Origin: Micromonospora sp. CPCC 205371
GTDB taxonomy: Bacteria; Actinomycetota; Actinomycetes; Mycobacteriales; Micromonosporaceae
Direction: 5' to 3'
NCBI RefSeq assembly: GCF_026130045.1
Contig: NZ_JAIBNX010000012.1
Coordinates: 20,945 to 61,638, forward strand
Length of the DNA: 40,694 nucleotides
Part shown: one piece after another, positions 16,901 through 25,428 of the stretch
Position numbering within the stretch: position 1 is the stretch's first letter
Layout: each line of letters starts with the position of its first letter
Notes under the pieces: generated by a model
Database searches by the model: none
What the model saw: the letters and a program-made list of their open reading frames with translations, nothing else
What the model was told of the DNA's origin: nothing
Translations under genes and position numbers: made by a program

Positions 16901-17572
16901 TTCTTGTGGCGGTCGCCGGTATCGGGTACGCCGCCCTGGGCGGCCTGCTCGCCACGCATGCCGGGGGCGCGGCGGTCGGGCCGTCCGGTCCGGGCATCCT
17001 CGCCGGGCGGCCGCGGCCGCGACGGCCACGCTGGTGGCCGCGGTCGCGGTCGGCAGCGCCGGGCCGTTCTTCGCCGCGGTCACGGCGGCGGTGCTGCGCG
17101 CGGCCGGTGGGGGGGCGGGCGCGGCGGGCGCCGGCCTTACCCCCGGGCCGGGCGCCGCGGGGCCCGCCGGCGCGGGCCACGTGGTGGTACCGGTAGTGCC
17201 GCTGCTCGCCTTCCGGCTGGCCGGGTTGCGGCTGACCCCGCTGCTGACCCTGCCGGAGCACCTGCAGGAAGAGGTTGCCCCGGAACCGAGCAGACCGCTG
17301 CTGGACGCGGCGGCGGCCACCGATCGGTACATGACCGGCCTGTACGCGGGGATCGCCGCTCCCGCCGCGGTCGCGATGGTGCTGCTGTCCCGACACCCCG
17401 GATGGGCCGCGCTGACCCTGATCCTGCTGGCCAGCGGCGGGTGGCTGCTCGCCGCGCGCCCGATGACTAGCGCCTGGCACCGCCTGGCGCAAGGGGTCCC
17501 CGTGGTGACCGGTCTGATCGCCGCCGCGATCGCCGGTGCCACCAACGCTGTCTCTGGCGGGGCGTGTTCGGC
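16895..17572 (+). pseudogene. eccD: EccD (type VII secretion membrane protein) frameshifted remnant
   Basis: Two plus-strand frames read through hydrophobic EccD-like segments. The first gives VAVAGIGYAALGGLLATHAG. After a frameshift near 17005 the second gives TLVAAVAVGSAGPFFAAVTA, then VPLLAFRLAGLRLTPLLTLP, EHLQEEVAPEPSRPLL and ATDRYMTGLYAG. The cytoplasmic AFRLARLRLxxLPTxxExLQED segment and the following 'DRYMTAL' helix are hallmarks of EccD. The ubiquitin-like N-terminal domain is missing and the final helices dissolve into a transposase fragment. It is non-functional. Together with the eccC fragment it shows that an ESX-type locus once lay here or was brought here. Confidence 0.65.
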
Positions 17573-17576
17573 GCCT

Positions 17577-17692
17577 GACCGATCAGGGTCCTGGTCATCG
17601 CCGAGCAGGGCCAACCCACCCTCGCACTGGTGACCACCGACTTGACCACCCCGGTCAACGAATCGTCGAACGCTACGCCGCCCGCTGGTCGG
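17577..17692 (+). mobile_element. Transposase fragment (IS4/IS701-like DDE)
   Basis: IRVLVIAEQGQPTLALVTTD followed by LTTPVN in one frame, then RIVERYAARWS in the next, matches the segment before the catalytic Glu region of IS4/IS701-type transposases (family style: LALVTTDL...QIVERYAARWSIE). A single-base frameshift separates the halves, and nothing else of the element is present. It abuts the eccD remnant. The remaining bases to 17976 show nothing recognisable. Confidence 0.5.
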
Positions 17693-17976
17693 CTGGCATG
17701 CGGCCGTCGGCCACCAACTGGTCGACCAGTGCGGAGTGGTCCTCGACGACGGTGCCGAAGACCTGCGCCCAGACGGCGCGGCCTGGGCGTGCGGGTCGCC
17801 GCAGTCGAACGTTACCTGGTTCTCATGGCCAGGATCTTGCCGAAGATAACGACAGATACGGTCCGCAATGAGTCTCGCGCCGGACGGATCTCGAACGCGG
17901 TCTGACGAACGTTCCGCTGAGCAACGCCCCCGAGCCATGCCATCACGGCCGCCAACCGGCGAGATGAATCCGCGAC

Positions 17977-19095
17977 TCATGCCTGCGGCGTGAGGTGCCA
18001 CCAGTCGCCGTCCTCGGCGATGCTGCGGTCGCCGTCGAAGATGCCACGCGAGCGCTGCAGGAACAGGTTGCGAGCGACCATGTTCGGCGGGTCCGGGATG
18101 ATGTGCGTGTACACCAACTCAGCGACATCCGCTTCGGCCGCGACCTCTGTCGCGTCCGCGAAACTGGAGTGGTACTCCAGCGTGGACTCGAACTGGTCCG
18201 CACGCTCATGCACCCCGAGGTCGCGGAGGGCGGCGACGCCGTCACGGACCGACTGCTTGTCCATCGCCTCGTGTACCAGGAGATCGGCCTTGCGGGAATG
18301 GCGGGCCAGATTGGCACTCTTGGCCGTGTCACCGGACACCACGACGCTGCGGCCGGCGTAGCTCAGGCGGTAGCCGACTGCAGGTCTGACCGGACCATGA
18401 TCGACGAGGAAGGCGTCGACAATGACGCCGTCGCCCTCGTAGACCCGGACCGCGTCCGGGCCTTGGACGCCAAACGGCCGCGCCCGTAACAGCCCGGCCT
18501 CCGGGTCGGCGAGCCGGTCCGGTTGGTTAGCCGTACGCATCTCGCGGTCGGCGAGCATGCTCTGGTTGAAGCCCGCGACGACCTCGCCGACGGCGTGACG
18601 CGACCCGATCGGCCCGTGTACGACCAGCGGCGAGGTCGCCCTGCCGGTGACCCAGCGCTGCACGGACAACTCCGGCAAGCCGTTGAGATGGTCTGAGTGG
18701 TAGTGGGTCAGAAAGACATCGCTCACGCTGGTAAGCGGGACGCCCGCCGCCAGCATCCGCGCCGGGGAGCCGGGCCCGGAGTCGAAGACGAACGTGCGCC
18801 CGGCCACCAGGACCGCGACGCACGCACCCGCACGGGTACTGCCTGGCTCAGGGGACCCGGTCCCGGCGAGCAGGACGTGCAGGTCACCGTCCTGGAGATA
18901 GTCCTCCCGCGTGGCGTCCGCCATCCGGCGCACCTGGCGCCGCACAACCTCGCTCACGATCGGAGCCGGCAGGGACAGGGGCGACTCCCCGGAGCAGCTC
19001 ACCAATACCGCCGGTGCGGCAGCGACCGCCCCCAGGCCAGCCAGGCCCGTGATGGCTGTGCGGCGGCTCACAGGGCGTCGCGACGGGAAACGCAT
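17977..19095 (-). CDS. Tat-exported MBL-fold metallo-hydrolase (RNase Z/arylsulfatase-like), probable lipoprotein
   Basis: 372 residues. The N-terminus has a twin-arginine signal (SRRTAIT, Arg11-Arg12), a hydrophobic stretch and LVSC with Cys34, so export by Tat and possible lipidation are likely. The catalytic domain has the MBL motif HYHSDH (His131, His133, Asp135, His136), an upstream FDSGPGSP strand, the VVSGDTAKS Asp loop and a later TH motif (LVYTHIIPDPPN). This set is typical of the RNase Z-like branch used by secreted arylsulfatases and other hydrolases. The ATG at 19095 has GAGGAGGAC just upstream, better than any upstream start. It stands alone on the minus strand. The kinase N-lobe remnant directly upstream provides its leader region. 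The substrate is unknown. Confidence 0.88.
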   Translation of the reverse strand: MRFPSRRPVSRRTAITGLAGLGAVAAAPAVLVSCSGESPLSLPAPIVSEVVRRQVRRMADATREDYLQDGDLHVLLAGTGSPEPGSTRAGACVAVLVAGRTFVFDSGPGSPARMLAAGVPLTSVSDVFLTHYHSDHLNGLPELSVQRWVTGRATSPLVVHGPIGSRHAVGEVVAGFNQSMLADREMRTANQPDRLADPEAGLLRARPFGVQGPDAVRVYEGDGVIVDAFLVDHGPVRPAVGYRLSYAGRSVVVSGDTAKSANLARHSRKADLLVHEAMDKQSVRDGVAALRDLGVHERADQFESTLEYHSSFADATEVAAEADVAELVYTHIIPDPPNMVARNLFLQRSRGIFDGDRSIAEDGDWWHLTPQA

Positions 19096-19104
19096 CGAAT
19101 GTCC

Positions 19105-19345
19105 TCCTCGGAGTGCCCATCGGTGGTTGAGGGCGGCCACGCTGCGCGCCTCGCGCTCGAAGCGTGCCGGCTGACCGAGTCCCCGTCATGCGCGAGGTCG
19201 GCACACATCATCTTCATCGCCACGTCCCGCCCGAGCCTGCGGTCGCGGGCGCGGGCGCCGTACACGGTAGCCATGTCACCGCGACCGAGTACTTCACCGA
19301 TCTCGTGCCGGCCGCCGATGACGCGGATCTGCGCCGTTGCGGCGG
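19105..19345 (-). pseudogene. Ser/Thr protein kinase N-lobe remnant
   Basis: The minus strand reads GRHEIGEVLGRGDMATVYGA and then LGRDVAMKMM, i.e. the glycine-rich loop and the VAxK lysine of a PknB-like kinase. After a shift near 19180 another frame continues RFEREARSVAALNHR, the alpha-C helix with its conserved Glu. The sequence then breaks off at the leader of the MBL gene. The activation segment and C-lobe are absent. A C-lobe remnant from the same kind of kinase, on the same strand, is at 187-680, and together they cover most of a kinase domain except the beta4-alphaD part. It is dead as it stands. Confidence 0.7.
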
Positions 19346-19366
19346 AATCGACCCAGCGCGCCACGG

Positions 19367-19711
19367 TCAGCCGTTCCACGCCGTCGTGAGCGCATACGCG
19401 GCCGCGACACCGGCGACGGACAGGGCCGGGACGACGCGGGCGGGTCCGTCGCGGTGGGCGACGTGAGCGACTGCGGCGCCGAGCATCAACAAGGTCAGGC
19501 CGCATCCGGCGGCGATTGCGATCGGCGGTACGGCGAGGCCGGCAGCGACGCCGGTGGCGCCGGCCACCTCCAGCGCGCCGATGGTGCGGTAGTGCGCGAC
19601 GGAGAACCCGAGATGGTGAGCTGCCATGCGCATGGCGGGGACGGCGGCGAGCTTGGCGACACCGAGGACGCCGAACAAGGCGATCAGGACTGTGGCGAGC
19701 GCCGTGTTCAT
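19367..19711 (-). CDS. DoxX-like small membrane protein
   Basis: 114 residues with four hydrophobic segments: TALATVLIALFGVLGVAKL, then TIGALEVAGATGVAAGLAV with PPIAIAAGCGLTLLMLGAAV, and a final VVPALSVAGVAAAYAL. The charge pattern and the 'GVAKL...R...GALEVAG' spacing fit the DoxX/DoxX-like superfamily. These proteins are linked to quinone or redox homeostasis, or have no known role. Its ATG overlaps the acyl-CoA ligase stop by 4 nt (ATGA), so it is translationally coupled as the last gene of the aromatic operon. Start assignment is firm. Function is only family-level. Confidence 0.75.
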   Translation of the reverse strand: MNTALATVLIALFGVLGVAKLAAVPAMRMAAHHLGFSVAHYRTIGALEVAGATGVAAGLAVPPIAIAAGCGLTLLMLGAAVAHVAHRDGPARVVPALSVAGVAAAYALTTAWNG

Positions 19712-21483
19712 CGTTTGGCCTCCGCGTAGATGGATTCGATGAGGTCGGCGTAGTTTCTGGCGATGGCCGCGCGTTTGACCTTGAGGCTGGGCGTGATCTC
19801 GCCGGCCTCGACGCTGAGTTCGCGGGGCAGAATGCGGAACTGCTTGATGGTCTCCCACCGGTTGAGTCCGCCGTTGACGTCGGCGACGGCCCGCGCGACT
19901 TCGGCGTGGATGGTGTCGGCCGGCATCGCGGTCGTGGCGTCGGGGTCGAGCGTGACCAGCAGGCTGGCGAAGTTGCGGCCGTCGGCGATGACGATGGCTG
20001 TGCTGACCAGCGGGCACGCTGCCTTGATCGCGGACTCGATGGCGGTCGGTGCGATGTACTTGCCGCCGCTGGTCTTGACGAGGTCTTTCTTGCGGTCGGT
20101 GATGCGCAGGTACCCGTCGGGGTCGAGTTCGCCGATGTCGCCGGTGGCGAACCAGCCGTCGGGGTCCAGGACGTCGGCGGTGGCGTCGGGTAGTCGGTGG
20201 TAGCCGCGCATGACGCCGGGGCCACGGAGCTGGATCTCGCCGTCGTCGGCGATGCGGACCTCGGTGCCGGCCAGGGCCTGCCCGACCGTGCCGATGCGAA
20301 GCCGGCCGGGCCGGTTGACGAAGGAGACTCCCGTGGCCTCGGTCAAGCCGTAGCCTTCGAGGATCGGCAGTCCGGCGGCGGCGAACCACTCGGCGATCGC
20401 GGGGGCCAGCGCGGCGCTGCCGGAGGCGAGGATCTCCAGCCGGCCACCGAGCCGATTGCGGATCTTGGAGAAGACGAGCCGGTCGGCGACGGCGAGTTGC
20501 AGGTGCCGCCAGGGCGGCACCGTCTTGCCGTGCCGGCGGCGGCGCAGGGTGTCGATGCCGATGTCGAAGGCCCACCGCAACAGCGCCGCGCGAATGCCGC
20601 CCTGAGCGGTGGCGGTCGTGACGATGCGGCTGTAGACCTTCTCGAAGATGCGGGGCGCGGCGGCCATCATGGTGGGCCGGACGACGGCGAGGTTGTCGAC
20701 GATGCGGTCGGCGCGTCCGTCGATCGCGGTGACGAAGCCGATCTCGTACTGGGCGGCCAGCAGCAGCTTGCCGAACACGTGCGACAGCGGCAGCCACAGC
20801 AGTTGCACGTGGTCGCGCCGGATGAGGTCCTCGGAGGCGGCCGCGACGCCGAGGTAGAGCCAGTTGGCATGGGTCAGCTCGACGCCCTTGGGCGCTCCGG
20901 TAGTGCCGGAGGTGTAGACGATGGTGGCCAGATGCTCGGGACCCACCGCGTTGAGGGCGTCGCTGACCGCGTGCGGGTTCGCCCGCAGTTGTTCGCGGCC
21001 TAGTTTGGCGAGGTCGTCAAGGCTGAGCGTCGCCGGGTCGTCGACCGGGTCGAAGGTCACGACGTGTTGCACTCCGGCGACCCATCCGCCGTCCGATCGC
21101 AGCTTGGCGACCTGGGCGGTGTCCTCGGCGAAGACGGCGACCGCCGCGCTGTCGTCGAGGATGTAAGTGACGTCGTCGGCGTTGGTGTTCGGGTACACGG
21201 TGGTGGTGGCCGTGCCGGCGAGCGTGACGGCGAGGTCGGCGAGCACCCACTCGATCCGGGTCGAGGCGGCGATGGCGACACGCTGTCCGGGCCTGATGCC
21301 GAGCGCGAGCAGGCCGGCGGCCAACTCGGTGGCGCGTGTGGCCAGGTCACGCCAGGTGATCGAGGCCCAGCCCCCGTCCATGGTCGGGTGGCGAAACGCC
21401 TCGGCGTCGGCGAAGCGCTCGCAGCCGGCCAGGAATCGGGCGCCTACCGAGGTGGTGGCCGAAGCGGTCGGGAGGGTCGTCAT
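19708..21483 (-). CDS. AMP-forming acyl-CoA synthetase (long-chain/FadD15-like)
   Basis: 591 residues of the ANL superfamily, which activates a carboxylic acid to its CoA thioester through an acyl-AMP. The P-loop is TIVYTSGTTGAPKGVELTHA, the A5 motif LEGYGLTEATG, the A7/A8 region DGWFATGDIGELDPDGYLRI and TDRKKDLVKTSGGKYIAP, and the end has a catalytic Lys region (EITPSLKVKRAAI). The 'TSGGKYIAP' form and the length are typical of long-chain acyl-CoA synthetases. In this operon it may activate the aliphatic or phenylpropanoid acid before or after ring cleavage (inference). It begins 12 nt after the hydroxylase gene and is coupled to DoxX downstream. Confidence 0.9.
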   Translation of the reverse strand: MTTLPTASATTSVGARFLAGCERFADAEAFRHPTMDGGWASITWRDLATRATELAAGLLALGIRPGQRVAIAASTRIEWVLADLAVTLAGTATTTVYPNTNADDVTYILDDSAAVAVFAEDTAQVAKLRSDGGWVAGVQHVVTFDPVDDPATLSLDDLAKLGREQLRANPHAVSDALNAVGPEHLATIVYTSGTTGAPKGVELTHANWLYLGVAAASEDLIRRDHVQLLWLPLSHVFGKLLLAAQYEIGFVTAIDGRADRIVDNLAVVRPTMMAAAPRIFEKVYSRIVTTATAQGGIRAALLRWAFDIGIDTLRRRRHGKTVPPWRHLQLAVADRLVFSKIRNRLGGRLEILASGSAALAPAIAEWFAAAGLPILEGYGLTEATGVSFVNRPGRLRIGTVGQALAGTEVRIADDGEIQLRGPGVMRGYHRLPDATADVLDPDGWFATGDIGELDPDGYLRITDRKKDLVKTSGGKYIAPTAIESAIKAACPLVSTAIVIADGRNFASLLVTLDPDATTAMPADTIHAEVARAVADVNGGLNRWETIKQFRILPRELSVEAGEITPSLKVKRAAIARNYADLIESIYAEAKR

Positions 21484-21495
21484 GGTGGCTGCCTT

Positions 21496-23091
21496 TCACG
21501 CGGCGGTAATGCCGGCGGATTCGAGCAGGTGGCGCCAGCGGCGTAGGCCGGCCCGGCGAGCGCTGGCGGCGATCACCCGGTCCGGGCGTAGCAGCAGAGC
21601 GTCGGCGCCGGTCCGGTCGAGTAATGCGGTGAGCGTGCCGTCAAGGTCGGTGGCACCGCCCGCGCCGAGATCGCCGAGGTGGAGTACGGATGTGCCGAGG
21701 GCATCGAAGAAGTCGCGGGTCGGCGGGTCGAACGCGCTGACGCCGCCGCGGCTGCGGCTGATGATCGCGAACCTGTCACCGAGGGCCTGGTCCAGCAGCA
21801 CGTCGCCGCCGGCTGCGCGCAGGCGTGGTTGCGGGCAGATCCGGCCGGCGGCGCGGTCGGCTCGGGCGGTGAGCGGTCCGGCGGGGAACGCGGGCCACGC
21901 TTTGTGGAGGACCAGCTGTTCGACTCCCGGCAGGCGGGTCAAGGTGCGCAGGGCGGCCTTGCGGAACCGGGCGGTGCGGGCGGTGCCACCGGTCATGAGC
22001 CAGCCGACGAGAATCGCCATCCGGACCATCCGGCGGGCGTACGGGCGTCGTTCCGTCTCGTAGGTGGCCAGCAGCCGGTCATCGGCCTGGCCGGTGAGGA
22101 GGAAGGCGAGTTTCCAGGTGAGGTTGGCAGCGTCGCGGATACCGGCGCACATGCCCTGGCCGATGAACGGCGGCGTGAGGTGCGCGGCGTCGCCGAGCAG
22201 GAATACGCGCCGGTCGTACCAGCGGTCAGCGACGGCACCGCGGAAGGTGTACCAGGTGCGGCGCACAAGCGTGAGCTTGTCCGGGTCGACTGTGCCCAGC
22301 CACGGTCGGATCAACGCGAAAATCTGCGCCTGGTCCAGGTCCTCGGGTTGCTCGCCGGCGCGCAGCCGGAACTCCCACCGGTACCGGCCTGGCGTCACCA
22401 TCATGAAGGTGGCGGCGCGGTCGTGGTCGCAGACCTGCTGCACGCCGTCGTACACGTCCAGCGGCTGCGGGCTGTGCACGTCGACTACCAGCCACTGCTG
22501 CTGGAAACCGAGATCCTCCATCGCCGCCCCGATGCAGGTACGGGTGATGCTGTTCGCGCCGTCGCAGCCAAGGACCGCGTCCGCCCACACCTGCGATTCG
22601 GCGCCGGAGGAAAGGTCGCGGTAGCGCACCCGTACCGGTGCCGGACCACCGGGAACCTGCTCGATGGCGAACACCTCCACGTCACCGCGCAGCTGCGCCG
22701 ACGGCAGCTCGGCGAGCCGGTCACGCAGCACGCGTTCCAGTTCCGGCTGGTCGAACATGTTGGCCTGCGGGTAGCCGTGGGTCCGTCCGGAAAGGTCGCG
22801 GGTGAACTCGGCCAGCACCCGCAGCCGGGTGTCGACCAACTGCATACCCGCGGCCGGGCGCGAGATCGCCCCGACCTTCTCGGTGATGCCGAGGTCGGCG
22901 AAGATGCGGAACACCTCGTCGTCGAAGTGCACCGCTCGCGGCAGCGGGTACACCTCAAGCCAGCGGTCCAGCACCAGACACTCGATGCCGCGCTGCGCGA
23001 GCATGATCGCGGCGCTGGCACCGGTCGGCCCGGCTCCGATGATCACCACGGGGACGTGGCCGTCCGATGGCTTGGCGTCAGTAGTCGGCAT
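21496..23091 (-). CDS. mhpA: FAD-dependent aromatic hydroxylase, MhpA-type
   Basis: 531 residues of the class A flavoprotein monooxygenases. The FAD-binding Rossmann motif is VVIIGAGPTGASAAIMLAQR with the acidic end ECLVLDR. The DG motif region reads VLGCDGANSITR, and the second FAD motif is GDAAHLTPPFIGQGMCAGIR followed by DAANLTWKLA. This organisation matches MhpA, 3-(3-hydroxyphenyl)propionate/3-hydroxycinnamate hydroxylase, which makes a catechol using NADH and O2. Relatives act on other phenols, so the exact substrate is inferred. Its neighbours fit catechol processing: an FAH-family hydrolase 4 nt upstream and an extradiol-type VOC dioxygenase before that. The C-terminal thioredoxin-like domain is present (LHLGDLGAGGATDLDGTLTA). 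Confidence 0.88.
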   Translation of the reverse strand: MPTTDAKPSDGHVPVVIIGAGPTGASAAIMLAQRGIECLVLDRWLEVYPLPRAVHFDDEVFRIFADLGITEKVGAISRPAAGMQLVDTRLRVLAEFTRDLSGRTHGYPQANMFDQPELERVLRDRLAELPSAQLRGDVEVFAIEQVPGGPAPVRVRYRDLSSGAESQVWADAVLGCDGANSITRTCIGAAMEDLGFQQQWLVVDVHSPQPLDVYDGVQQVCDHDRAATFMMVTPGRYRWEFRLRAGEQPEDLDQAQIFALIRPWLGTVDPDKLTLVRRTWYTFRGAVADRWYDRRVFLLGDAAHLTPPFIGQGMCAGIRDAANLTWKLAFLLTGQADDRLLATYETERRPYARRMVRMAILVGWLMTGGTARTARFRKAALRTLTRLPGVEQLVLHKAWPAFPAGPLTARADRAAGRICPQPRLRAAGGDVLLDQALGDRFAIISRSRGGVSAFDPPTRDFFDALGTSVLHLGDLGAGGATDLDGTLTALLDRTGADALLLRPDRVIAASARRAGLRRWRHLLESAGITAA

Positions 23092-23095
23092 GGCG

Positions 23096-24043
23096 TTACC
23101 GGACCGTGTTGTGCTGGGCGCCGAGGTCCAGCGTGCCGTCGGCGGTGCGGATCGCGGCGACCACCTGGTCGCCGGGCTTGAGGTAGGCGCTGCTGCGGGC
23201 CTGCCCCTTCACGAACAGCTCCCACCGCTTCGCCTCCGGCAGCAGCCCGGCGATGCGCTGCACGAGCGCGCCCGGCGGTTGCAACGCGACACCACCCGGC
23301 GTACCGGTCAGCAGCAGGTCGCCTACCTCGAGGCGCTCCAGCCCGGACAGCTCGGTAAGGGTCGCGGCCGGTCCGAAGACCATGTCTCCGGCGAGGCTGT
23401 CCTGCCGGATCGTGCCGTTCACCGACAGCGTCAGGCGGAGTTCGCGCCACCGGGCGACCTCGTGCGGCTCGGGGACGCACAGGTACGGCCCGACCGGGCA
23501 GAACGACGGATAGCTCTTGCCCTTGTACCACTGGCCCTGCGGCAGCTGCACGTCCCGGGCGCTTACGTCGTTGGCCAACACGAACCCGCCGACGTGCTCC
23601 GACAGGTCGTCGTCGGTGACGGTGACCGGGCCGGTGATCGCCTTGCCGAGCACGATGCCCAGTTCCACCTCGTAGTCGAGCAGCCGAACGTGCGCGGGCC
23701 GGACGATGTGGTCGTCCGGGTCGGCCAGCGAGGCCGTCGACTTGGTGAACAGCATGTTGAACGCCCGGTCGGGGTCCATCCCGGACTCGATCATGTGGGA
23801 CCGATAGTTGGCGCCCTGGCAGACGATCCGGGCGCCGGGGACAGGGTGCAACACCCGCAGCCCGGCCAGCGGCAGGCGGTCCGCGCCGGGCGCATGGATA
23901 AGCCTCCGCGCGAGTTCGACGCCCTCGCCGAGCACGTTGGCGGTGCTGATGTACTGGGCCCGCAGCGGCAGGACGGCGTCGTCGTGCACGACGCCCCAGG
24001 CGGCGCCGGCGCCAGCGGCATAACGAACCAGGTTCACGCTCAT
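23096..24043 (-). CDS. Fumarylacetoacetate hydrolase (FAH) family protein
   Basis: 315 residues. The FAH fold is evident from IVCQGANYRSHMIESG, the metal-binding DYEVELGIVLGKAI (two Glu), FVLANDVSARDVQLPQGQW with YKGKSYPSFCPVGPYL, and TGTPGGVALQPPG. In meta-cleavage pathways FAH proteins act as hydratases, isomerases, decarboxylases or C-C hydrolases on the ring-opened dienoate, using Mg or Mn. Its ATG overlaps the upstream dioxygenase stop by 4 nt, and the hydroxylase follows after 4 nt. This tight packing, with both partners of a hydroxylation and ring-cleavage route, supports action on the cleavage product. The exact reaction cannot be told from the sequence. Confidence 0.9.
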   Translation of the reverse strand: MSVNLVRYAAGAGAAWGVVHDDAVLPLRAQYISTANVLGEGVELARRLIHAPGADRLPLAGLRVLHPVPGARIVCQGANYRSHMIESGMDPDRAFNMLFTKSTASLADPDDHIVRPAHVRLLDYEVELGIVLGKAITGPVTVTDDDLSEHVGGFVLANDVSARDVQLPQGQWYKGKSYPSFCPVGPYLCVPEPHEVARWRELRLTLSVNGTIRQDSLAGDMVFGPAATLTELSGLERLEVGDLLLTGTPGGVALQPPGALVQRIAGLLPEAKRWELFVKGQARSSAYLKPGDQVVAAIRTADGTLDLGAQHNTVR

Positions 24044-25158
24044 GACGTAGCCACCTTCAGTAGTCCGATCAGTCGTCGGATGTCGAACTCGTTGTCTTGT
24101 TTGCCCAGCGCTACGACAAGGTCACGGATCATGTGCGCGGATGGCTTGGCGCCGATGAAGTCTCTGGTGGCGGACGGGCCCCATTGCGCCAGCCCGCTGG
24201 CCGACATCTGGGCCCAGCCGACCTCGACGGTGTTGTCGAACATGTCCCCGTCGGCGAAGTGCTCCACCAGCACGCTGTCCGGGTCACGCCAGTAGTCGAA
24301 GATCTGACTGCCCTGGATGTGCCGGCCGATGCCCCAGGAGCGCTTGTAGCCGCGCTCTTTGAGGAACTCGCCGCCCGCGGCCACCGCATCGAGGTCGGCT
24401 ACCTGGTAGGCCGAGTGGACGTAGCGGCGGCTCGGCCCCAGGTGCATGGCGAGCGTGTGGTGGTCGGCCGGCGTCGCTCCGCGGTCGCAGCGGATGAACG
24501 CCATAGTCGGGCCGCGATCCCGCTGTCCCGGGAAGTGCAGGAAGTCGCTGACGATGAGCCCCAGGTTTTCCAGGTACCAGTCCAGCGCCCGCCCGAACCG
24601 CGGCGTCTCCAGCACAACATGGCCGAGCCGCTCGATCCGTGCGGGTTCCCGTGGCGGCCGCTGCGTCGCGTTGACCCGGCGCACCTGCCCGAAGTTCAGC
24701 AGGAGCGGGGCCTGCCCCGGCAGTTCCGGCAGCTGCTCCACGTCAGCCACGATCCGGACCGGCATGCCGGACGGATCCTCCAGCGCCACCACAGCGCCAC
24801 CGCCCAGGCCGCGCCGGTCAACCACGCTTATACCGTTTGCGCGCGCCAGCCGTTCCAGGTCCGCGCGCGTCGACGCGCGAAACACCGGGCCGACGAAACG
24901 CGAGGTCCGGCCCTTACGGATGATCACGCACTGTGATCCGGGCAGCGTGCCACGCAGATGCAGCTCGACGTCGTTCCGATAGGCCGTGGCGAAGCCGAAA
25001 TCATGGGCGAACTGCTCCGCCGCATCCAGGTCCGGCTTCTCGAACTCCAGCCAGGCCAGATCCTCGACCTTGATCACCGGGTTCCTCGCCCGAGCCTGCC
25101 GGTCCCCGCGCACCGCTCCCTGCTCACTGTGAAGGTCCTCGTGTGCCGTCTTCACCAT
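24040..25158 (-). CDS. Extradiol-dioxygenase-like VOC family protein
   Basis: About 372 residues with the two-module vicinal-oxygen-chelate layout of type I extradiol dioxygenases. The N-terminal module starts VIKVEDLAWLEFEKPDLDAA. The C-terminal module carries a plausible metal triad: His in ERLGHVVLETPRFG, His in RYVHSAYQVADLD, and Glu in VLVEHFADGD. BphC-like enzymes have the same His-His-Glu spacing and cleave catechols with Fe(II) and O2. It is longer than BphC (about 290), with an N-terminal tail and a C-terminal extension. I prefer the ATG at 25158; a GTG at 25167 is possible. It is the first gene of the operon and faces a 270-bp region shared with the TetR gene upstream on the same strand. 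Confidence 0.8.
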   Translation of the reverse strand: MVKTAHEDLHSEQGAVRGDRQARARNPVIKVEDLAWLEFEKPDLDAAEQFAHDFGFATAYRNDVELHLRGTLPGSQCVIIRKGRTSRFVGPVFRASTRADLERLARANGISVVDRRGLGGGAVVALEDPSGMPVRIVADVEQLPELPGQAPLLLNFGQVRRVNATQRPPREPARIERLGHVVLETPRFGRALDWYLENLGLIVSDFLHFPGQRDRGPTMAFIRCDRGATPADHHTLAMHLGPSRRYVHSAYQVADLDAVAAGGEFLKERGYKRSWGIGRHIQGSQIFDYWRDPDSVLVEHFADGDMFDNTVEVGWAQMSASGLAQWGPSATRDFIGAKPSAHMIRDLVVALGKQDNEFDIRRLIGLLKVATS

Positions 25159-25170
25159 CGCACCCACCGT

Positions 25171-25204
25171 CTGATCATTTCCGCATAATTGATAAAAGTG
25201 TCAG
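25171..25204. promoter_or_regulatory. AT-rich imperfect inverted repeat before the aromatic operon
   Basis: CTGATCATTT (25171-25180) and AAAGTGTCAG (25195-25204) pair at 7 of 10 positions across an AT-rich centre. It sits just upstream of the dioxygenase start and is a possible TetR operator. The rest of 25205-25428 shows nothing else I can support. Confidence 0.3.
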
Positions 25205-25428
25205 TTTGCTAGGTGGGGTCTGTCAACACTCCGCTCAGAACTGATGTCTCCATCACTTTGCACGCAGGCGATCAGCCTGAACTGAGGGTGGCAAAGGCGA
25301 TTCGCCTGTGGTCTTCGATCGGCCGCCGGTGCTCTCGATCGGCACGCCCGCCTCACGGCCAGAGGCCGGCGCGTTGCCGTGGAGGGTGCGGCGAGAGCCG
25401 CTCGGGATGGTCGGCGTGCGAGAGTTGA

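Noticed and set aside
16728-18001. 426-codon minus-strand frame in the T7SS relic region
   Set aside because: Ala/Pro/Arg low-complexity shadow; real similarity is split between other frames (EccD plus, EccC minus).
21679-24295. Long plus-strand frames opposite the hydroxylase and FAH genes
   Set aside because: Antisense to well-supported enzymes; no family signals.
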